Source: an uncultured bacterium
Lineage (GTDB): Bacteria; Hydrogenedentota; Hydrogenedentia; Hydrogenedentales; Hydrogenedentaceae
Direction of reading: 5' to 3'
Length of the DNA stretch: 64,000 bases
Assembly: GCA_938014335.1 (NCBI GenBank)
Contig: CALLRP010000056.1
Location: forward strand, 1-64,000
Below are positions 10,171 to 19,890 of the stretch, one piece after another. Each line of letters begins with the position of its first letter. The first letter of the stretch is position 1. The notes beneath the pieces are model-generated. The model was not told the origin of the DNA, made no database searches, and saw only the letters and a program-made list of their open reading frames with translations. The position numbers were made by a program, and so were the translations under genes.

Positions 10171-11844
10171 TCAACACTCAAAAACAGCACCTGTATCTGC
10201 ACTGGTTACAAATTTTTGGTATCTCTTTAACCAGCCCGTAAGTTTTCGATCGGGAGGAGGTGGTAATTGGGCTCTTCGACGGGCTAGTTCTGCTTCATCT
10301 ACTAATAGATTCACTTTCCGTGCAGGGATATCAATCTCTATCATATCCCCATTTTGAACTAATGCTATGGGTCCCCCTGCAGCGGCTTCGGGACTTACAT
10401 GCCCTATACAGGCACCGCGGGTACCTCCTGAAAAACGTCCATCGGTAATTAAACTCACAGAATTTCCCAAGCCTTTACCCATAATAGCAGAAGTGGGGGC
10501 TAACATTTCCCGCATACCCGGACCTCCCTTGGGACCTTCATAACGGATAACAACCACATCTCCGGTTTTTACCTTATCACTCAAAATACCCATCATGGCT
10601 TCTTCTTCACTTTCAAAGACAACAGCAGGTCCTGTATGTTTTAATATTGATGGCTCAACACCTGCTTGTTTTACTACGGAACCGTTAGGAGCTAAATTCC
10701 CAAAAAGAACTGCCAACCCTCCTGTAGGACTATATGCATTTTCAATTGTCCGAATAACTTCTGTATCTTTTGAACGACACCCTTGAATATTTTCACCTAA
10801 TGTTTTCAAGGTCACTGTTTTACAATTTAAATACAACGAACCTTCTTTGCGGGCTAACTCACCTAAGATAGCTGATATCCCTCCGGCTCGGTCTACATCC
10901 TCCATGTGATATGTAGAAGAAGGGGAAACTTTACAGATATTAGGAACTCGTGCAGAAACCTCATTGATCCGTGCAAAAGGATAATCTACACCTGCTTCAT
11001 GAGCTATAGCCAAAGTATGTAATACGGTATTGGTGGAGCCTCCCATTGCCATATCTAAGGCAAAAGCATTATCTATCGATTCTTTTGTGATAATATCTCT
11101 CGGTTTCAGGTCGGCTTCAATAAGTTTTAAGATTTGAGCTCCTGCTTTTTTTACCAATTCTTTTCTTTCCGGTGTATCCGCAAGGATAGAACCATTCCCT
11201 GGTAAGGCAATCCCAATCGCTTCACATAAACAATTCATAGAATTAGCTGTAAACATTCCGGAACAAGATCCACATCCCGGACACGCATTTTTTTCGAGTT
11301 CTTCTAACTCTTCGTCTGTCATTTTTCCCTGCTTATAAGTCCCTACTCCTTCAAAAACACTGATTAAATCTACAATTCTACCATCTTTTAATTTTCCCGC
11401 ACGCATGGGACCCCCTGAAACAAAAATAGTCGGTATATTGCACCGAACTGCCCCCATTAACATACCCGGCACAATCTTGTCACAATTTGGAATACACACT
11501 AACCCATCGAAAGGATGTGCTTTCACCATAGTTTCTAATGAGTCCGCAATCAACTCACGAGAAGGTAAACTATACTTCATACCCCCATGCCCCATAGCAA
11601 TCCCATCATCCACACCAATAACATTAAATTCAAAGGGAATTCCCCCCGCTTCTATAATGGCTTGTTTTACAAGCTCTCCCAAGACATTCAGATGAACATG
11701 TCCAGGAATGATTTCTACAAAACTATTACATACACCTATAAAAGGCTTACTAAAATCTGAAGAACTCTTAATTTTCCCTGTTGCCCATAACAAAGAACGA
11801 TGAGGGGCTCTTTCAAAACCTTTTTTAAATATATCACTCCGCAT
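10171..11844 (-). CDS. ilvD: Dihydroxyacid dehydratase
   Basis: A 557-residue enzyme that dehydrates 2,3-dihydroxyisovalerate and 2,3-dihydroxy-3-methylvalerate in valine and isoleucine synthesis, using an Fe-S cluster. Cluster cysteines are visible in IGVCNS, IPNCDK and [11 protein letters not shown]. Further family blocks include [20 protein letters not shown] and [14 protein letters not shown]. The frame is open to a start at 11898, but the true start is very probably the ATG at 11844 ([18 protein letters not shown]). It has AAGGAA eight bases upstream and matches the family N-terminus. No other branched-chain genes lie nearby. The gene is followed closely by the phosphoesterase. Confidence 0.95.
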   Translation of the reverse strand: MRSDIFKKGFERAPHRSLLWATGKIKSSSDFSKPFIGVCNSFVEIIPGHVHLNVLGELVKQAIIEAGGIPFEFNVIGVDDGIAMGHGGMKYSLPSRELIADSLETMVKAHPFDGLVCIPNCDKIVPGMLMGAVRCNIPTIFVSGGPMRAGKLKDGRIVDLISVFEGVGTYKQGKMTDEELEELEKNACPGCGSCSGMFTANSMNCLCEAIGIALPGNGSILADTPERKELVKKAGAQILKLIEADLKPRDIITKESIDNAFALDMAMGGSTNTVLHTLAIAHEAGVDYPFARINEVSARVPNICKVSPSSTYHMEDVDRAGGISAILGELARKEGSLYLNCKTVTLKTLGENIQGCRSKDTEVIRTIENAYSPTGGLAVLFGNLAPNGSVVKQAGVEPSILKHTGPAVVFESEEEAMMGILSDKVKTGDVVVIRYEGPKGGPGMREMLAPTSAIMGKGLGNSVSLITDGRFSGGTRGACIGHVSPEAAAGGPIALVQNGDMIEIDIPARKVNLLVDEAELARRRAQLPPPPDRKLTGWLKRYQKFVTSADTGAVFEC

Positions 11845-11932
11845 GTTACTGTTCCTTATTTTGTCAAGGTTATAATTATAGATGTGAAATTTTAACACAT
11901 ATTTAAGGTAAAAATAAAAGAAAATAAAAAAG

Positions 11933-12874
11933 ATGACTTTTATTTTAACAAAAGAACTACCCCAAAATTTTAACCAATATTTAAAAACCCTTGTCCAAAA
12001 TCAAACATATTATTTTGGAAAATATATAAATGAGTTTTTGCCTTTATTTAACTCCCGCAATTATACGCTACTTCTCCAATCCCCATTTATTGAATGTTTT
12101 CAAAATTTTTCTTTGGAAAAAAATCCTTCTGTTTTCATTATCTCCTACCGTGATAAGTATAATACCCGTCGTCAGATTACTCTGCTGGAATGTCTCGAAA
12201 TTAATAATACAGATAACTTTGAAAGCATGATAAAAGATCTTATTCAATCCTGGAAAAGGCAACAGATACAAGAGATTATTTTGGATATACCTCTCCCGCC
12301 CTCTCTTTTTTTAGATAAAATTCTATGTCCTTTATCTTTCAAATGTATACCGCGTATTATTATGGTTAAAGAAGTGTCCGAATCTAAAAGTTTAGAAGTA
12401 AAACATAATCCTATCTTTCCCATTTCATTTGAGGATATCTCTCCCGCCCTTGATTGTTTACTATCCGCATATCAAAATACTCCATGGAAAAGTCTTCACC
12501 CTGAAGTTAGAAATGATTATGAAGGTTATGAAATCATAAAAAATCTAATAAATATCCAGCAGGATACAGAATTTCCCACCTGTATTCAAAACAAACTTAA
12601 TAATCAATGTGTCGGAATCCTACTTGGTAATCTTATCGGTGTTCAAAGTGCCTGTCTTATTCATTTAGCAGTTCACCCTTCTTACCGCAGGCAAGGTATC
12701 GCTACCTTATTACTCCAGCATTGGAGCAATTTAATAAGGGAAAAAGGGATTAAAAATATTTTCTTATGGACACATCTTAGTAACCCTGCGTTAAAACTTT
12801 ATCTCAAAGAACAATTCCAACCTTTGCATATTTACCCCGCATTCTATTGCAACCTTCGAAAGGAGATGCCATGA
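11933..12874 (+). CDS. GNAT family N-acetyltransferase
   Basis: A 313-residue protein. The C-terminal ~130 residues hold a GNAT fold, with the acetyl-CoA-binding motif A readable as [21 protein letters not shown] around residues 247-266 and a final [10 protein letters not shown] strand. The N-terminal ~150 residues show no domain I recognise. The substrate is unknown. The stop overlaps the ATG of the next gene (ATGA), so the two are translationally coupled. The start has no clear ribosome binding site: only a weak AAGG lies about 24 bases upstream, so initiation could differ from the first ATG. Confidence 0.75.
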   Translation: MTFILTKELPQNFNQYLKTLVQNQTYYFGKYINEFLPLFNSRNYTLLLQSPFIECFQNFSLEKNPSVFIISYRDKYNTRRQITLLECLEINNTDNFESMIKDLIQSWKRQQIQEIILDIPLPPSLFLDKILCPLSFKCIPRIIMVKEVSESKSLEVKHNPIFPISFEDISPALDCLLSAYQNTPWKSLHPEVRNDYEGYEIIKNLINIQQDTEFPTCIQNKLNNQCVGILLGNLIGVQSACLIHLAVHPSYRRQGIATLLLQHWSNLIREKGIKNIFLWTHLSNPALKLYLKEQFQPLHIYPAFYCNLRKEMP

Positions 12875-13827
12875 ATTTGCTCCTCAGTAAAACGAGAAAT
12901 CCCTTTCTTCTACTTGCTCTTCTGTTTTTTATTCTATTCTTAGTAGTCTTCTGGATATTTATTAGCCCTTTATTTTCACGAGCCACTGCTTATACTCAAT
13001 ACGCTCAGGAAAATACTGTAGGATATATTATCCTGCAACCCTATAAAGTACAAAAATATATAAGGAAATTAGCTCCAACTGCAACGCGATGGATAAAACA
13101 AGTTCCGCGTTTTACCTCTTTACAGCCCCGACCTATACGATTGGATTGGTTTCATAATCTTCCCCGTGAATTTTCACTTCTTTTTGATTATATTCCGGGT
13201 ACCGGGTTTGAAACAGGTCTCGTCATTAAAGAAAAAAGAAATCGTACTGCATTTATGGAAGAACTGAATTCTTCCCGCTTTCTAAATGAGTTTTGTTTTA
13301 TTGAATGGAGAAGTTCCCAAACTTCTTATATCAAAAAAGACTTATGGCTTAATAAAGGTTTTGTCTATGGGAAAAAAAATCCTTCCTTCACAAATATATC
13401 TAATTTAACTCATCCATTGAAACTTTTAAAAAACAATCATCTTTTTGAATTTCTTTGGATAAACCGAGACCAGAATGCAGACATTATTCTTGAACATTTA
13501 ATCCGGTGTTTCCAAAGATTAAAAAATTCATACTTACCTCTATGGCAAAACACCCTTCAAAATATAGACTGGATTTATTTACATTTAAATTTGATTGAAG
13601 ACAATCTCATAGAAGGTATTGGTATAATCCATCCTATCAATCCCACAGCAACTATGGATATAAAAGAAAGTGTTGTCTCTCTAAAAGAGTGGATACAAAC
13701 GCAACTCCCATCAACAATGCAATTGGAAGTAAATGAAACTACAGGAGAGGAATATCTTTCATGGAAAATCCGTTTCTATGGTTTTGAGCCTCAATTAAAA
13801 AGAGCCTTAGGAAATTTTTCTGATTAA
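12871..13827 (+). CDS. Single-pass membrane protein of unknown function
   Basis: A 318-residue protein. I chose the ATG at 12871 because GAAAGGAG sits six bases upstream and the ATG overlaps the preceding stop as ATGA. After a short basic head there is one hydrophobic helix (about residues 9-32, with LLLALLFFILFLVVFWIFI), then a ~285-residue domain that would face the periplasm. I recognise no family. The next gene has the same plan (one N-terminal helix, similar length), so the two may be diverged relatives or subunits of one complex. The linkage to a GNAT enzyme is conserved only within what can be seen here. Confidence 0.7.
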   Translation: MNLLLSKTRNPFLLLALLFFILFLVVFWIFISPLFSRATAYTQYAQENTVGYIILQPYKVQKYIRKLAPTATRWIKQVPRFTSLQPRPIRLDWFHNLPREFSLLFDYIPGTGFETGLVIKEKRNRTAFMEELNSSRFLNEFCFIEWRSSQTSYIKKDLWLNKGFVYGKKNPSFTNISNLTHPLKLLKNNHLFEFLWINRDQNADIILEHLIRCFQRLKNSYLPLWQNTLQNIDWIYLHLNLIEDNLIEGIGIIHPINPTATMDIKESVVSLKEWIQTQLPSTMQLEVNETTGEEYLSWKIRFYGFEPQLKRALGNFSD

Positions 13828-13915
13828 ATTTATATTTTTAAGTTGGAATATTCATCGTTATTTCTGTAAAATGTGTATTTATAAAAAATAATCATTCAAA
13901 GGAAGGGATACAGTA

Positions 13916-14914
13916 ATGAGTTTACAGTTTAAAAAGGGATGTTGGGTCGCCGTTCTTATTTTTATTGTTCTATTTGTTCTTATATCTACTATTATTATCT
14001 GGCAAATTAGCAAAAGTTATGGATTAACTCGTGCTCCCTATATACCTATCCCTGACAAAATTACAGAAAACGCCAGTTGCCAGATAGTGCTTCGCATTCC
14101 TCCTGCGGAACCTATCTTAGAAAGAGTACTCCCATGGGAACAACTCAAAAACAATACACCTATCCCCATGCCTCAAACTACCATTCCTATGGCTCTTCCT
14201 TACGAATTAGGTTTGTGGGCTACAACAGAATTTGCTCGTAATCGTGTTTCATTTACATTTGCTATAAATGAAAAAAGACTCGGACCCCTTGCTTATGAAA
14301 TTCTTCAAAGTGCTCAACCCTGGCGGGAAATTAAGGAGATCGAGTGGGATAGCAATGGTTTACAATTTCCACAACGAGGTTACTTATCTTTATGGGGTTC
14401 TATAAAAATTCCAGAAGGGGTTGAAGAACGTGTTCTAAAAGACTGGCAAAAAGAAAGTAAATCTATACCTAAACTTAATCCCCAATCAAAACACCTTTGT
14501 GAGATACAATTGGATTTGGCAAACGGCGATTTTCTGGTCTGGACTGCCTGCATTTTGAATGCTCAAGGGGTGAATTGGGAAGAAGAATTAAAAAATAACC
14601 AATTCGCAAATATGATTTATGAAATTGCTAAAAAACTTAAGAAATTAAATATATCAGCAGACCCCACCTCTACCCCAGATGAGTTGAATGTAAAAGTTGT
14701 TTTACAAGCAGATCCTGAAGTTCAATCCCAATTGGAATTCTTTATTGGTGGTATGGGATTCCCAATGCTCCAGGATTACTTAAAAACACAATTGGGAATG
14801 ACTTTAGAAGGGAAATTAGTTTGGGATAAAAATCGGAATGGATTGACAGGTGATTTAAGACTCAAAAATTTTGAGAATTTCTTACGCACTCAACTCGCTT
14901 CTTTAGTTAGATAA
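13916..14914 (+). CDS. Single-pass membrane protein of unknown function
   Basis: A 332-residue protein with a short cytoplasmic head (MSLQFKKGCW), one transmembrane helix at about residues 10-30 (VAVLIFIVLFVLISTIIIW) and a soluble domain presumably in the periplasm. AGGAAGGG precedes the ATG by about eight bases. The ending (GDLRLKNFENFLRTQL) resembles a domain that closes with an amphipathic helix. Size and topology parallel the gene 88 bp upstream. No catalytic motif or known family is evident. A candidate terminator follows directly after the stop. Confidence 0.7.
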   Translation: MSLQFKKGCWVAVLIFIVLFVLISTIIIWQISKSYGLTRAPYIPIPDKITENASCQIVLRIPPAEPILERVLPWEQLKNNTPIPMPQTTIPMALPYELGLWATTEFARNRVSFTFAINEKRLGPLAYEILQSAQPWREIKEIEWDSNGLQFPQRGYLSLWGSIKIPEGVEERVLKDWQKESKSIPKLNPQSKHLCEIQLDLANGDFLVWTACILNAQGVNWEEELKNNQFANMIYEIAKKLKKLNISADPTSTPDELNVKVVLQADPEVQSQLEFFIGGMGFPMLQDYLKTQLGMTLEGKLVWDKNRNGLTGDLRLKNFENFLRTQLASLVR

Positions 14915-14956
14915 TATACTCCCCCCTTTTCCATTTCAAAAGAGTATACGCTATTT
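14915..14956 (+). terminator. Candidate rho-independent terminator
   Basis: TATACTC at 14915-14921 pairs with GAGTATA at 14942-14948 across a 20-base pyrimidine-rich loop and is followed by CGCTATTTTTTC. It begins directly after the stop of the preceding plus-strand gene and separates it from the convergent recR. The stem is short, so confidence is moderate. Confidence 0.45.
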
Positions 14957-14976
14957 TTTCATATCTTTTTCATTTA

Positions 14977-15579
14977 TTAATAGAGAGATTTTCGTCCTTC
15001 GATTGCTTGTCTAAGTGTATAATCATCTGTCAATTCTAAACCTGCACCCATGGGAACTCCATGAGCAATTCGTGTAACTTTTACACCCAAAGGTTTAAGT
15101 TGATGAGCTATGTATAAGGCAGTGGCTTCTCCCTCACTTGTAGCACTCGTTGCAATGATAACTTCTTTTACATTATTAGAATTAACTCTCGTAAATAATC
15201 GGGAAAGACCTAACTCTTCAGGACCCACGCCGTCTAAAGGACTTAATAACCCATTTAATACATAATACTTCCCCCTATACCCTCCCGAACGTTCTATTGC
15301 CATAACTCCAGAAGGTTTCTCAACAATACAAAGTAAATTACTATCCCTATCGGAGGATGCACATATAGCGCAAGGTTCTGTATCACTAAAATCCTGACAT
15401 AGGGAACACCGTTTTATTTGTTTTCTAATCCGAAATATTATCTCTACAAATTCTTTGACCTGCTCCTCTGTTGAGGAAAGGATATGTAGTGCGTATCGTT
15501 CCGCTGTCTTTTTCCCTACCCCGGGTAACGTACGAAATGCATTTACTAAATCATCAAAAAGTTTATTATTTAATAGCAT
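14977..15579 (-). CDS. recR: Recombination protein RecR
   Basis: A 200-residue RecFOR-pathway protein that helps load RecA at gapped DNA. A helix-hairpin-helix region (LPGVGKKTAERYALHIL) lies in the first 35 residues. It is followed by the zinc finger cysteines C58, C61, C70 and C73, then a Toprim domain (about 82-175) beginning LLCIVEKPSGVMAIERSG. Length is standard. Here recR sits beside def and dnaA rather than the usual dnaX-ybaB neighbours. It starts 46 bp after def on the same strand, so they may share a transcript. Confidence 0.95.
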   Translation of the reverse strand: MLLNNKLFDDLVNAFRTLPGVGKKTAERYALHILSSTEEQVKEFVEIIFRIRKQIKRCSLCQDFSDTEPCAICASSDRDSNLLCIVEKPSGVMAIERSGGYRGKYYVLNGLLSPLDGVGPEELGLSRLFTRVNSNNVKEVIIATSATSEGEATALYIAHQLKPLGVKVTRIAHGVPMGAGLELTDDYTLRQAIEGRKSLY

Positions 15580-15625
15580 GTGAAAAAATAATAATTTTTA
15601 TTTATTTCTTGTCAATCAAGAAATA

Positions 15626-16144
15626 TTAACTCTGTTGTACTTCCGACAACAGCTTTTTACGAATTTCAAACCATTCCTGGTATTTTTCTTCACGAGTAAT
15701 AATATCTATACGGTCTAAGAAAATTAAACCCTGCAAGTGGTCATATTCATGTTGAATAATTCGGGCTAAGAAATCTTCCGCCTCAAATTCCAATTTTTTA
15801 CCCCGAGGACTATATGCTTTTACTTTGATTCGTGAAGCACGGGGTACAACTGCATAAATTTTAGGTAAACTCAGACAACCCTCTTCCCCTTCAATTCTTT
15901 CACCCTGGAGAATTAAAGTTGGGTTTATAAGACACATAGGTTTGGTCTCTGGTTCATGTATTACCATAATTTGTTTGGAAACACCTACCTGAGGTCCCGC
16001 TAAACCCACGCCTTCATACGCCATCATGGTTTCAAACATATCTTGTGCTAAATCCATAACATCGGATGTAATACGGTCAAAAGGTTCTGCTACCGATGTC
16101 AAAGGATCATCGGGGTATAAAACTAAATCTAAAATCGCCATCAT
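15626..16144 (-). CDS. def: Peptide deformylase
   Basis: A 172-residue metalloenzyme that removes the formyl group from nascent proteins. All three motifs are present: GVGLAGPQ at 45-52, EGCLSLP at 88-94 (metal ligand C90) and QHEYDH at 131-136 (ligands H132 and H136, catalytic E133). Two adjacent ATG codons (16144 and 16141) follow an AGAAGGA ribosome binding site; either could be used. The C-terminal extension past residue 150 is short. Confidence 0.95.
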   Translation of the reverse strand: MMAILDLVLYPDDPLTSVAEPFDRITSDVMDLAQDMFETMMAYEGVGLAGPQVGVSKQIMVIHEPETKPMCLINPTLILQGERIEGEEGCLSLPKIYAVVPRASRIKVKAYSPRGKKLEFEAEDFLARIIQHEYDHLQGLIFLDRIDIITREEKYQEWFEIRKKLLSEVQQS

Positions 16145-16303
16145 CTAATCCTTCTAAAATTGGTTTTATTTATAACTATAATTTGATTTATCGGCTCTAA
16201 AAAATTGTTCTATTATAGCATATTTATATCTTTAATTCAATAACCATTGATATAATTAATTTTATTTCAATTTTTCATGTTTTTATAATACTATTTCCTG
16301 AAT

Positions 16304-17686
16304 TTACTCACCTTTTAATTTCTTTAATAACGATTCAACCATTCGATAGGTTTCACCTTTACTTTGCAACTCCTGTTCCACTCGTTCACAAGAATGTAAA
16401 ACTGTTGTATGATCTTTACCCCCAAACAATTCTCCTATGTAACTTAAGGAAAGACTCGGGATTAACAACCTACATAAATACATTCCAATTTGACGAGGCA
16501 AAACATATTGTTTTTTTCTGCACCTACCTTTTAAATCCACTAAACGCACATCAAAGGCTTCCGCTACCGCTCGAAGTATTGATTCAGGATTAAGACAAAG
16601 AACTTGATCCCGGTCTTCTATATCACGAACTACCTGTTCTGCCTGCTCTAATGTAATTTTATTATTTCCTCGAAGTTTCATTAAAGCAATAACTCCCGTT
16701 AATGCCCCTTCCAGCTGACGAACATTCGAGGTAACCGACTTCGCAATATACTCTAAAATGACATCATCCAATTCATAGCCTTTTTGTATTAATTTACTCT
16801 TTAAAATAGCTACCCGCGTTTCAAAATCAGGAGGTTGAATATCCGCCACTAAACCCCATTCAAAGCGTGAAACAAGCCTACTTTCAACCCCTCGTATTTC
16901 TTTAGGACTTCGGTCCGATGAAAGTACTATTTGTTTATGTTGGTCAAATAGCTCATTAAATGTGTGGAAAAATTCAATCTGTGTTGCTTCCTTTTCAGCA
17001 ATAAAATGAATATCATCTATGAGCAAAATATCTACTCTACGATACTTCTCACGAAATCTTGACTGGCTCCCTTCTGTAATACTCATAATTAATTCATTAG
17101 TGAATTCTTCTGATGTAACATACATTACCTTTTTGGAACTATCCCTTCGCAGTAATTGATGTCCAATCCCCTGCATCAAATGTGTTTTACCCAGACCTGT
17201 CATGCCATAAATAAATAACGGATTGTAATTTCTACCCGGACTCTCTGCAACTGCTTTTGCCGCTGCATACGCAAATTCATTTCCATGACCCACTACAAAA
17301 TTTTCAAAAGTATAATTAGGATTTAATCTCAGTCCATTGGGAGGTCTGTGGATTTTTTTCTCACCTTTTTCCTCGGATAATTCTCTTGACGATTTTACAA
17401 TCCCTTTTTGCGTCTCTATTTTTGAACGATTCTCAGGCTGAATACAAAAATCAATCGAAACCTCTTTTTGAAACACCTGTCGAATGGCTGTATCCAACAC
17501 TTCTCCATATCGTTCTTGCAACCAGGAAAGGAAAAACTCGTTGGGAACCGAAAGAACAATACGCTCACCATCAAATCCATTAAAAGATACATGGGAAAAC
17601 CAATGCTCACAAACCTGAGGTTCTAACATGCCCTCAAGCTGACCTAATATCTGCCCCCACAAGGCTTCTTCCGTTTGAAAGGACAT
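16304..17686 (-). CDS. dnaA: Chromosomal replication initiator protein DnaA
   Basis: A 460-residue AAA+ ATPase that opens the replication origin. Domain I spans about residues 1-90 and a charged linker follows (KSSRELSEEKGEKKIHRPP). The AAA+ core has Walker A GMTGLGKTH near 161-169 and Walker B ILLIDDIHF near 218-226. The DNA-binding domain carries DHTTVLHSCERV, the helix-turn-helix signature that reads DnaA boxes. AAGGAAAGAAG precedes the ATG. The neighbours are def/recR and a MazG-like gene, not dnaN/gyrB. I found no cluster of TTATCCACA-type boxes in the flanking gaps, so I do not place oriC here. Confidence 0.96.
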   Translation of the reverse strand: MSFQTEEALWGQILGQLEGMLEPQVCEHWFSHVSFNGFDGERIVLSVPNEFFLSWLQERYGEVLDTAIRQVFQKEVSIDFCIQPENRSKIETQKGIVKSSRELSEEKGEKKIHRPPNGLRLNPNYTFENFVVGHGNEFAYAAAKAVAESPGRNYNPLFIYGMTGLGKTHLMQGIGHQLLRRDSSKKVMYVTSEEFTNELIMSITEGSQSRFREKYRRVDILLIDDIHFIAEKEATQIEFFHTFNELFDQHKQIVLSSDRSPKEIRGVESRLVSRFEWGLVADIQPPDFETRVAILKSKLIQKGYELDDVILEYIAKSVTSNVRQLEGALTGVIALMKLRGNNKITLEQAEQVVRDIEDRDQVLCLNPESILRAVAEAFDVRLVDLKGRCRKKQYVLPRQIGMYLCRLLIPSLSLSYIGELFGGKDHTTVLHSCERVEQELQSKGETYRMVESLLKKLKGE

Positions 17687-17776
17687 ATCTTCTTTCCTTA
17701 TATAATTTTTTTGTTTATTTATTAAAAATTTTTATTTTCAAAAAAGATGTATTATAACCAAAGGCAAATTTTTATC

Positions 17777-18181
17777 TCACATTTCTTCTTGTTTTACCCG
17801 ATTCCATATTTCTTCTAAATATTCAAGTCGCTCTTCCGAATTTTCAGGAAGAACTGTCACCAATGATTGAAGTTTTTCCCAACGCCTCCGAAATGTCTCA
17901 TAGGAGAGAGATAAACACTCCATAGGGTCTAATTCCAAATATTGAGCCAAATGCAAAGAGACTAAATACAAATCACCTATTTCTTTCTTTAATTTCTCTG
18001 TCTCCTGTGCATGTATTTCTTTTTCTATCTCATCTATTTCCTCACGAATTTTATTCAAAATACCAATGGCATCATTCCATTCAAAACCGAAATCACTTGC
18101 CTCTTGTTGAACCTCCAGAGCCTTAAATAACAACATAGAAGCGGAGTTTATTTTATTTATATCATTATGAAAATTTTTCAA
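17777..18181 (-). CDS. MazG-like nucleotide pyrophosphohydrolase
   Basis: A 134-residue all-alpha NTP pyrophosphohydrolase-type protein. The metal-binding pattern E-x2-E...E-x2-D is readable as KIREEIDEIEKEI followed by KKEIGDLYLVSLHL. This is a single-domain protein, about half the length of the two-domain E. coli MazG. It may clear non-canonical nucleotides; the substrate is unknown. The start is uncertain: the ATG at 18181 gives 15 more residues than the internal one at MLLFKALEV, and I see no strong ribosome binding site for either. It lies 90 bp upstream of dnaA on the same strand. Confidence 0.75.
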   Translation of the reverse strand: MKNFHNDINKINSASMLLFKALEVQQEASDFGFEWNDAIGILNKIREEIDEIEKEIHAQETEKLKKEIGDLYLVSLHLAQYLELDPMECLSLSYETFRRRWEKLQSLVTVLPENSEERLEYLEEIWNRVKQEEM

Positions 18182-18510
18182 AAATAGTTTCCTTCTCTAT
18201 ACCAAAACCATTTTTTTAATAAACTTTATACATACAAAATACATACAAAGCTCCCCAGCGTCCAAAACTCTTAGTTAAAATTTATCAAACCAGGAAATAA
18301 ATATAACATGTAAAAAAACAAAATTCAAGGAGCATTTTTTTTTATCATATAACTATATGTATATCAGTGATTTAAATAAGAGTGTTCCTCCCTATTTTAA
18401 AATACATATATGAATACATATATAAATATAAATATATATCTTAATATTTATTTGTATCTATATCAATTTTTATAAATATAAAAAAACTAAATATAACTAT
18501 ATATAAATTT
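18182..18510. other. AT-rich gene-free gap between mazG-like and dinB
   Basis: About 330 bp with extreme AT content and long A/T alternations. It contains an 11-bp direct repeat (AATACATATAT at 18401-18411 and again at 18413-18423). One near-match to a DnaA box (TTATACATA) occurs near its left end, but there is no cluster. No convincing open frame, tRNA or terminator hairpin is visible. It sits about 500 bp upstream of dnaA with the mazG-like gene between. Confidence 0.6.
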
Positions 18511-19677
18511 TTATGTGTCTATTGCAAATGCCCAATGTATAAATGAAAAACCATAACGCTCTCTCAAAAAATCCACACATTTTAACACTCGGCACATCTT
18601 CTCTTCTTTTGAAAAACAGAATAAACTATTTTGTTTTATAGACACTCTTAATTCCGAAACTATAACTCCCACCAATCGTACTTGGTATTTTCGTGCTTTG
18701 GCTTTTTCTATCAAAAAAGGTAATACGGATATAAAATCTTTATCTAAAAAAGTAGGCTGAGTTAATGAATAGGAAAATGTTTTTGTAACAAAATCTGCAT
18801 AACGAACTTTCAAAACAATTCGCCGTGCTTCCATCCCTTTTTGTCTTAATTCATAAGTACATGCTTCTAATAATTTCACAATTTGGGGAACAATATCCTC
18901 CCAGTAAATGAAATCATTATTAAAAGTAATTTCCCTTGAAATAACACGGGGAATATCTAAACGACCCCACCTCTCTACATCGTGACCTCGTGACCATTGA
19001 TAAATATGAAAACCATAAATTAAACCAAATATTTTTTCTAATTCTTCAAGAGAAAGTTGCCAAATTTGACCTATGGTATATATACCTAAGGAATGAAATA
19101 TTTGCTCCGTTTTAGGTCCTACTCCCGGAATACTTCGCACATGCAATGGAGATAAAAATGCCAATTCTCTTCCTGAAGGAATAGACACATATCCATCGGG
19201 CTTCGCTTGTTTCACTGCCATTTTTGAGAGAATATAAGTAGAAGCGATTCCTACCGTACAGGGTAAACCCATTTCTTTTCGCATTATATCTTTGAGTTGA
19301 AGTGCTAATCTCTCCTCTGAACCCCATAGATGAATACAACCTGTGATATCCAGAAAAGCTTCATCTATAGAAGCCACTATCACTTCTGGGGCAAAATGTT
19401 GAAGTCGTTTCACCACTTGTTCCGAAACACGAATATACTTTTCATAATCTCCTGGAATTAAAATCGCATGAGGACATTTTCGTCGAACCTCTCCTACAGG
19501 TATCCCTGCAGAAATACCATACTTTCTCGCTTCGTAAGAAGCAGAAGAAACGACACCTCTTGGGCTATCTACTTTCGTAACTACAACCAGAGGTTTTCCC
19601 AAAAATTCCGCATGTTCTGCTTGCTCTACCGATGCAAAAAAAGCATCCATATCTACATGTAAAATTCGAGTTTCCAT
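18511..19677 (-). CDS. dinB: DNA polymerase IV (Y-family translesion polymerase)
   Basis: A 388-residue error-prone polymerase that bypasses damaged template bases. The palm metal ligands are visible in HVDMDAFFASVE (D9, D11) and SIDEAFLD near residues 103-106. SASYEARKYGI and the helix-hairpin-helix SIPGVGPKTEQIFHSLGI complete the catalytic core. The C-terminal little-finger domain follows (about 235-350). AAAGGAGTG lies about six bases before the ATG. Directly upstream of that is a long AT-rich palindrome that may be an operator. Polymerase IV is SOS-controlled in many bacteria; that is family knowledge, not shown here. Confidence 0.95.
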   Translation of the reverse strand: METRILHVDMDAFFASVEQAEHAEFLGKPLVVVTKVDSPRGVVSSASYEARKYGISAGIPVGEVRRKCPHAILIPGDYEKYIRVSEQVVKRLQHFAPEVIVASIDEAFLDITGCIHLWGSEERLALQLKDIMRKEMGLPCTVGIASTYILSKMAVKQAKPDGYVSIPSGRELAFLSPLHVRSIPGVGPKTEQIFHSLGIYTIGQIWQLSLEELEKIFGLIYGFHIYQWSRGHDVERWGRLDIPRVISREITFNNDFIYWEDIVPQIVKLLEACTYELRQKGMEARRIVLKVRYADFVTKTFSYSLTQPTFLDKDFISVLPFLIEKAKARKYQVRLVGVIVSELRVSIKQNSLFCFSKEEKMCRVLKCVDFLRERYGFSFIHWAFAIDT

Positions 19678-19693
19678 ACTTACACTCCTTTAC

Positions 19694-19721
19694 TATATAG
19701 TGAAAAAAAATTCACTATATA
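19694..19721. promoter_or_regulatory. Perfect palindrome upstream of dinB, candidate operator
   Basis: TATATAGTGAA at 19694-19704 and TTCACTATATA at 19711-19721 are perfect inverted repeats separated by six A residues. The palindrome ends 17 bp from the dinB start codon, just upstream of its ribosome binding site, so it would overlap the promoter or early transcript. It could be a repressor site (for example for the local LexA) or an mRNA hairpin. The sequence does not match the E. coli or Bacillus LexA boxes. Confidence 0.5.
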
Positions 19722-19890
19722 ATTATAAACTCTTTGTAATTTCTTCTCAAATTTTTCTTTCAGTGAAAAAAGATAAAAATAGAAATTTGGGAGGTTGAAA
19801 ATACACCCTCAGTTGCGATATTCTTTTCGCTACTTTATAAAAAATGAAATATAAAAAAACAAAATAAAAATTAGGAAAGAGTTCTCTTCT

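Noticed and set aside
18182..18510. Replication origin near dnaA
   Set aside because: The gap is AT-rich and close to dnaA, but only one weak DnaA-box-like sequence is present, the mazG-like gene intervenes, and dnaN is absent. Strand-skew data over the whole genome would be needed.
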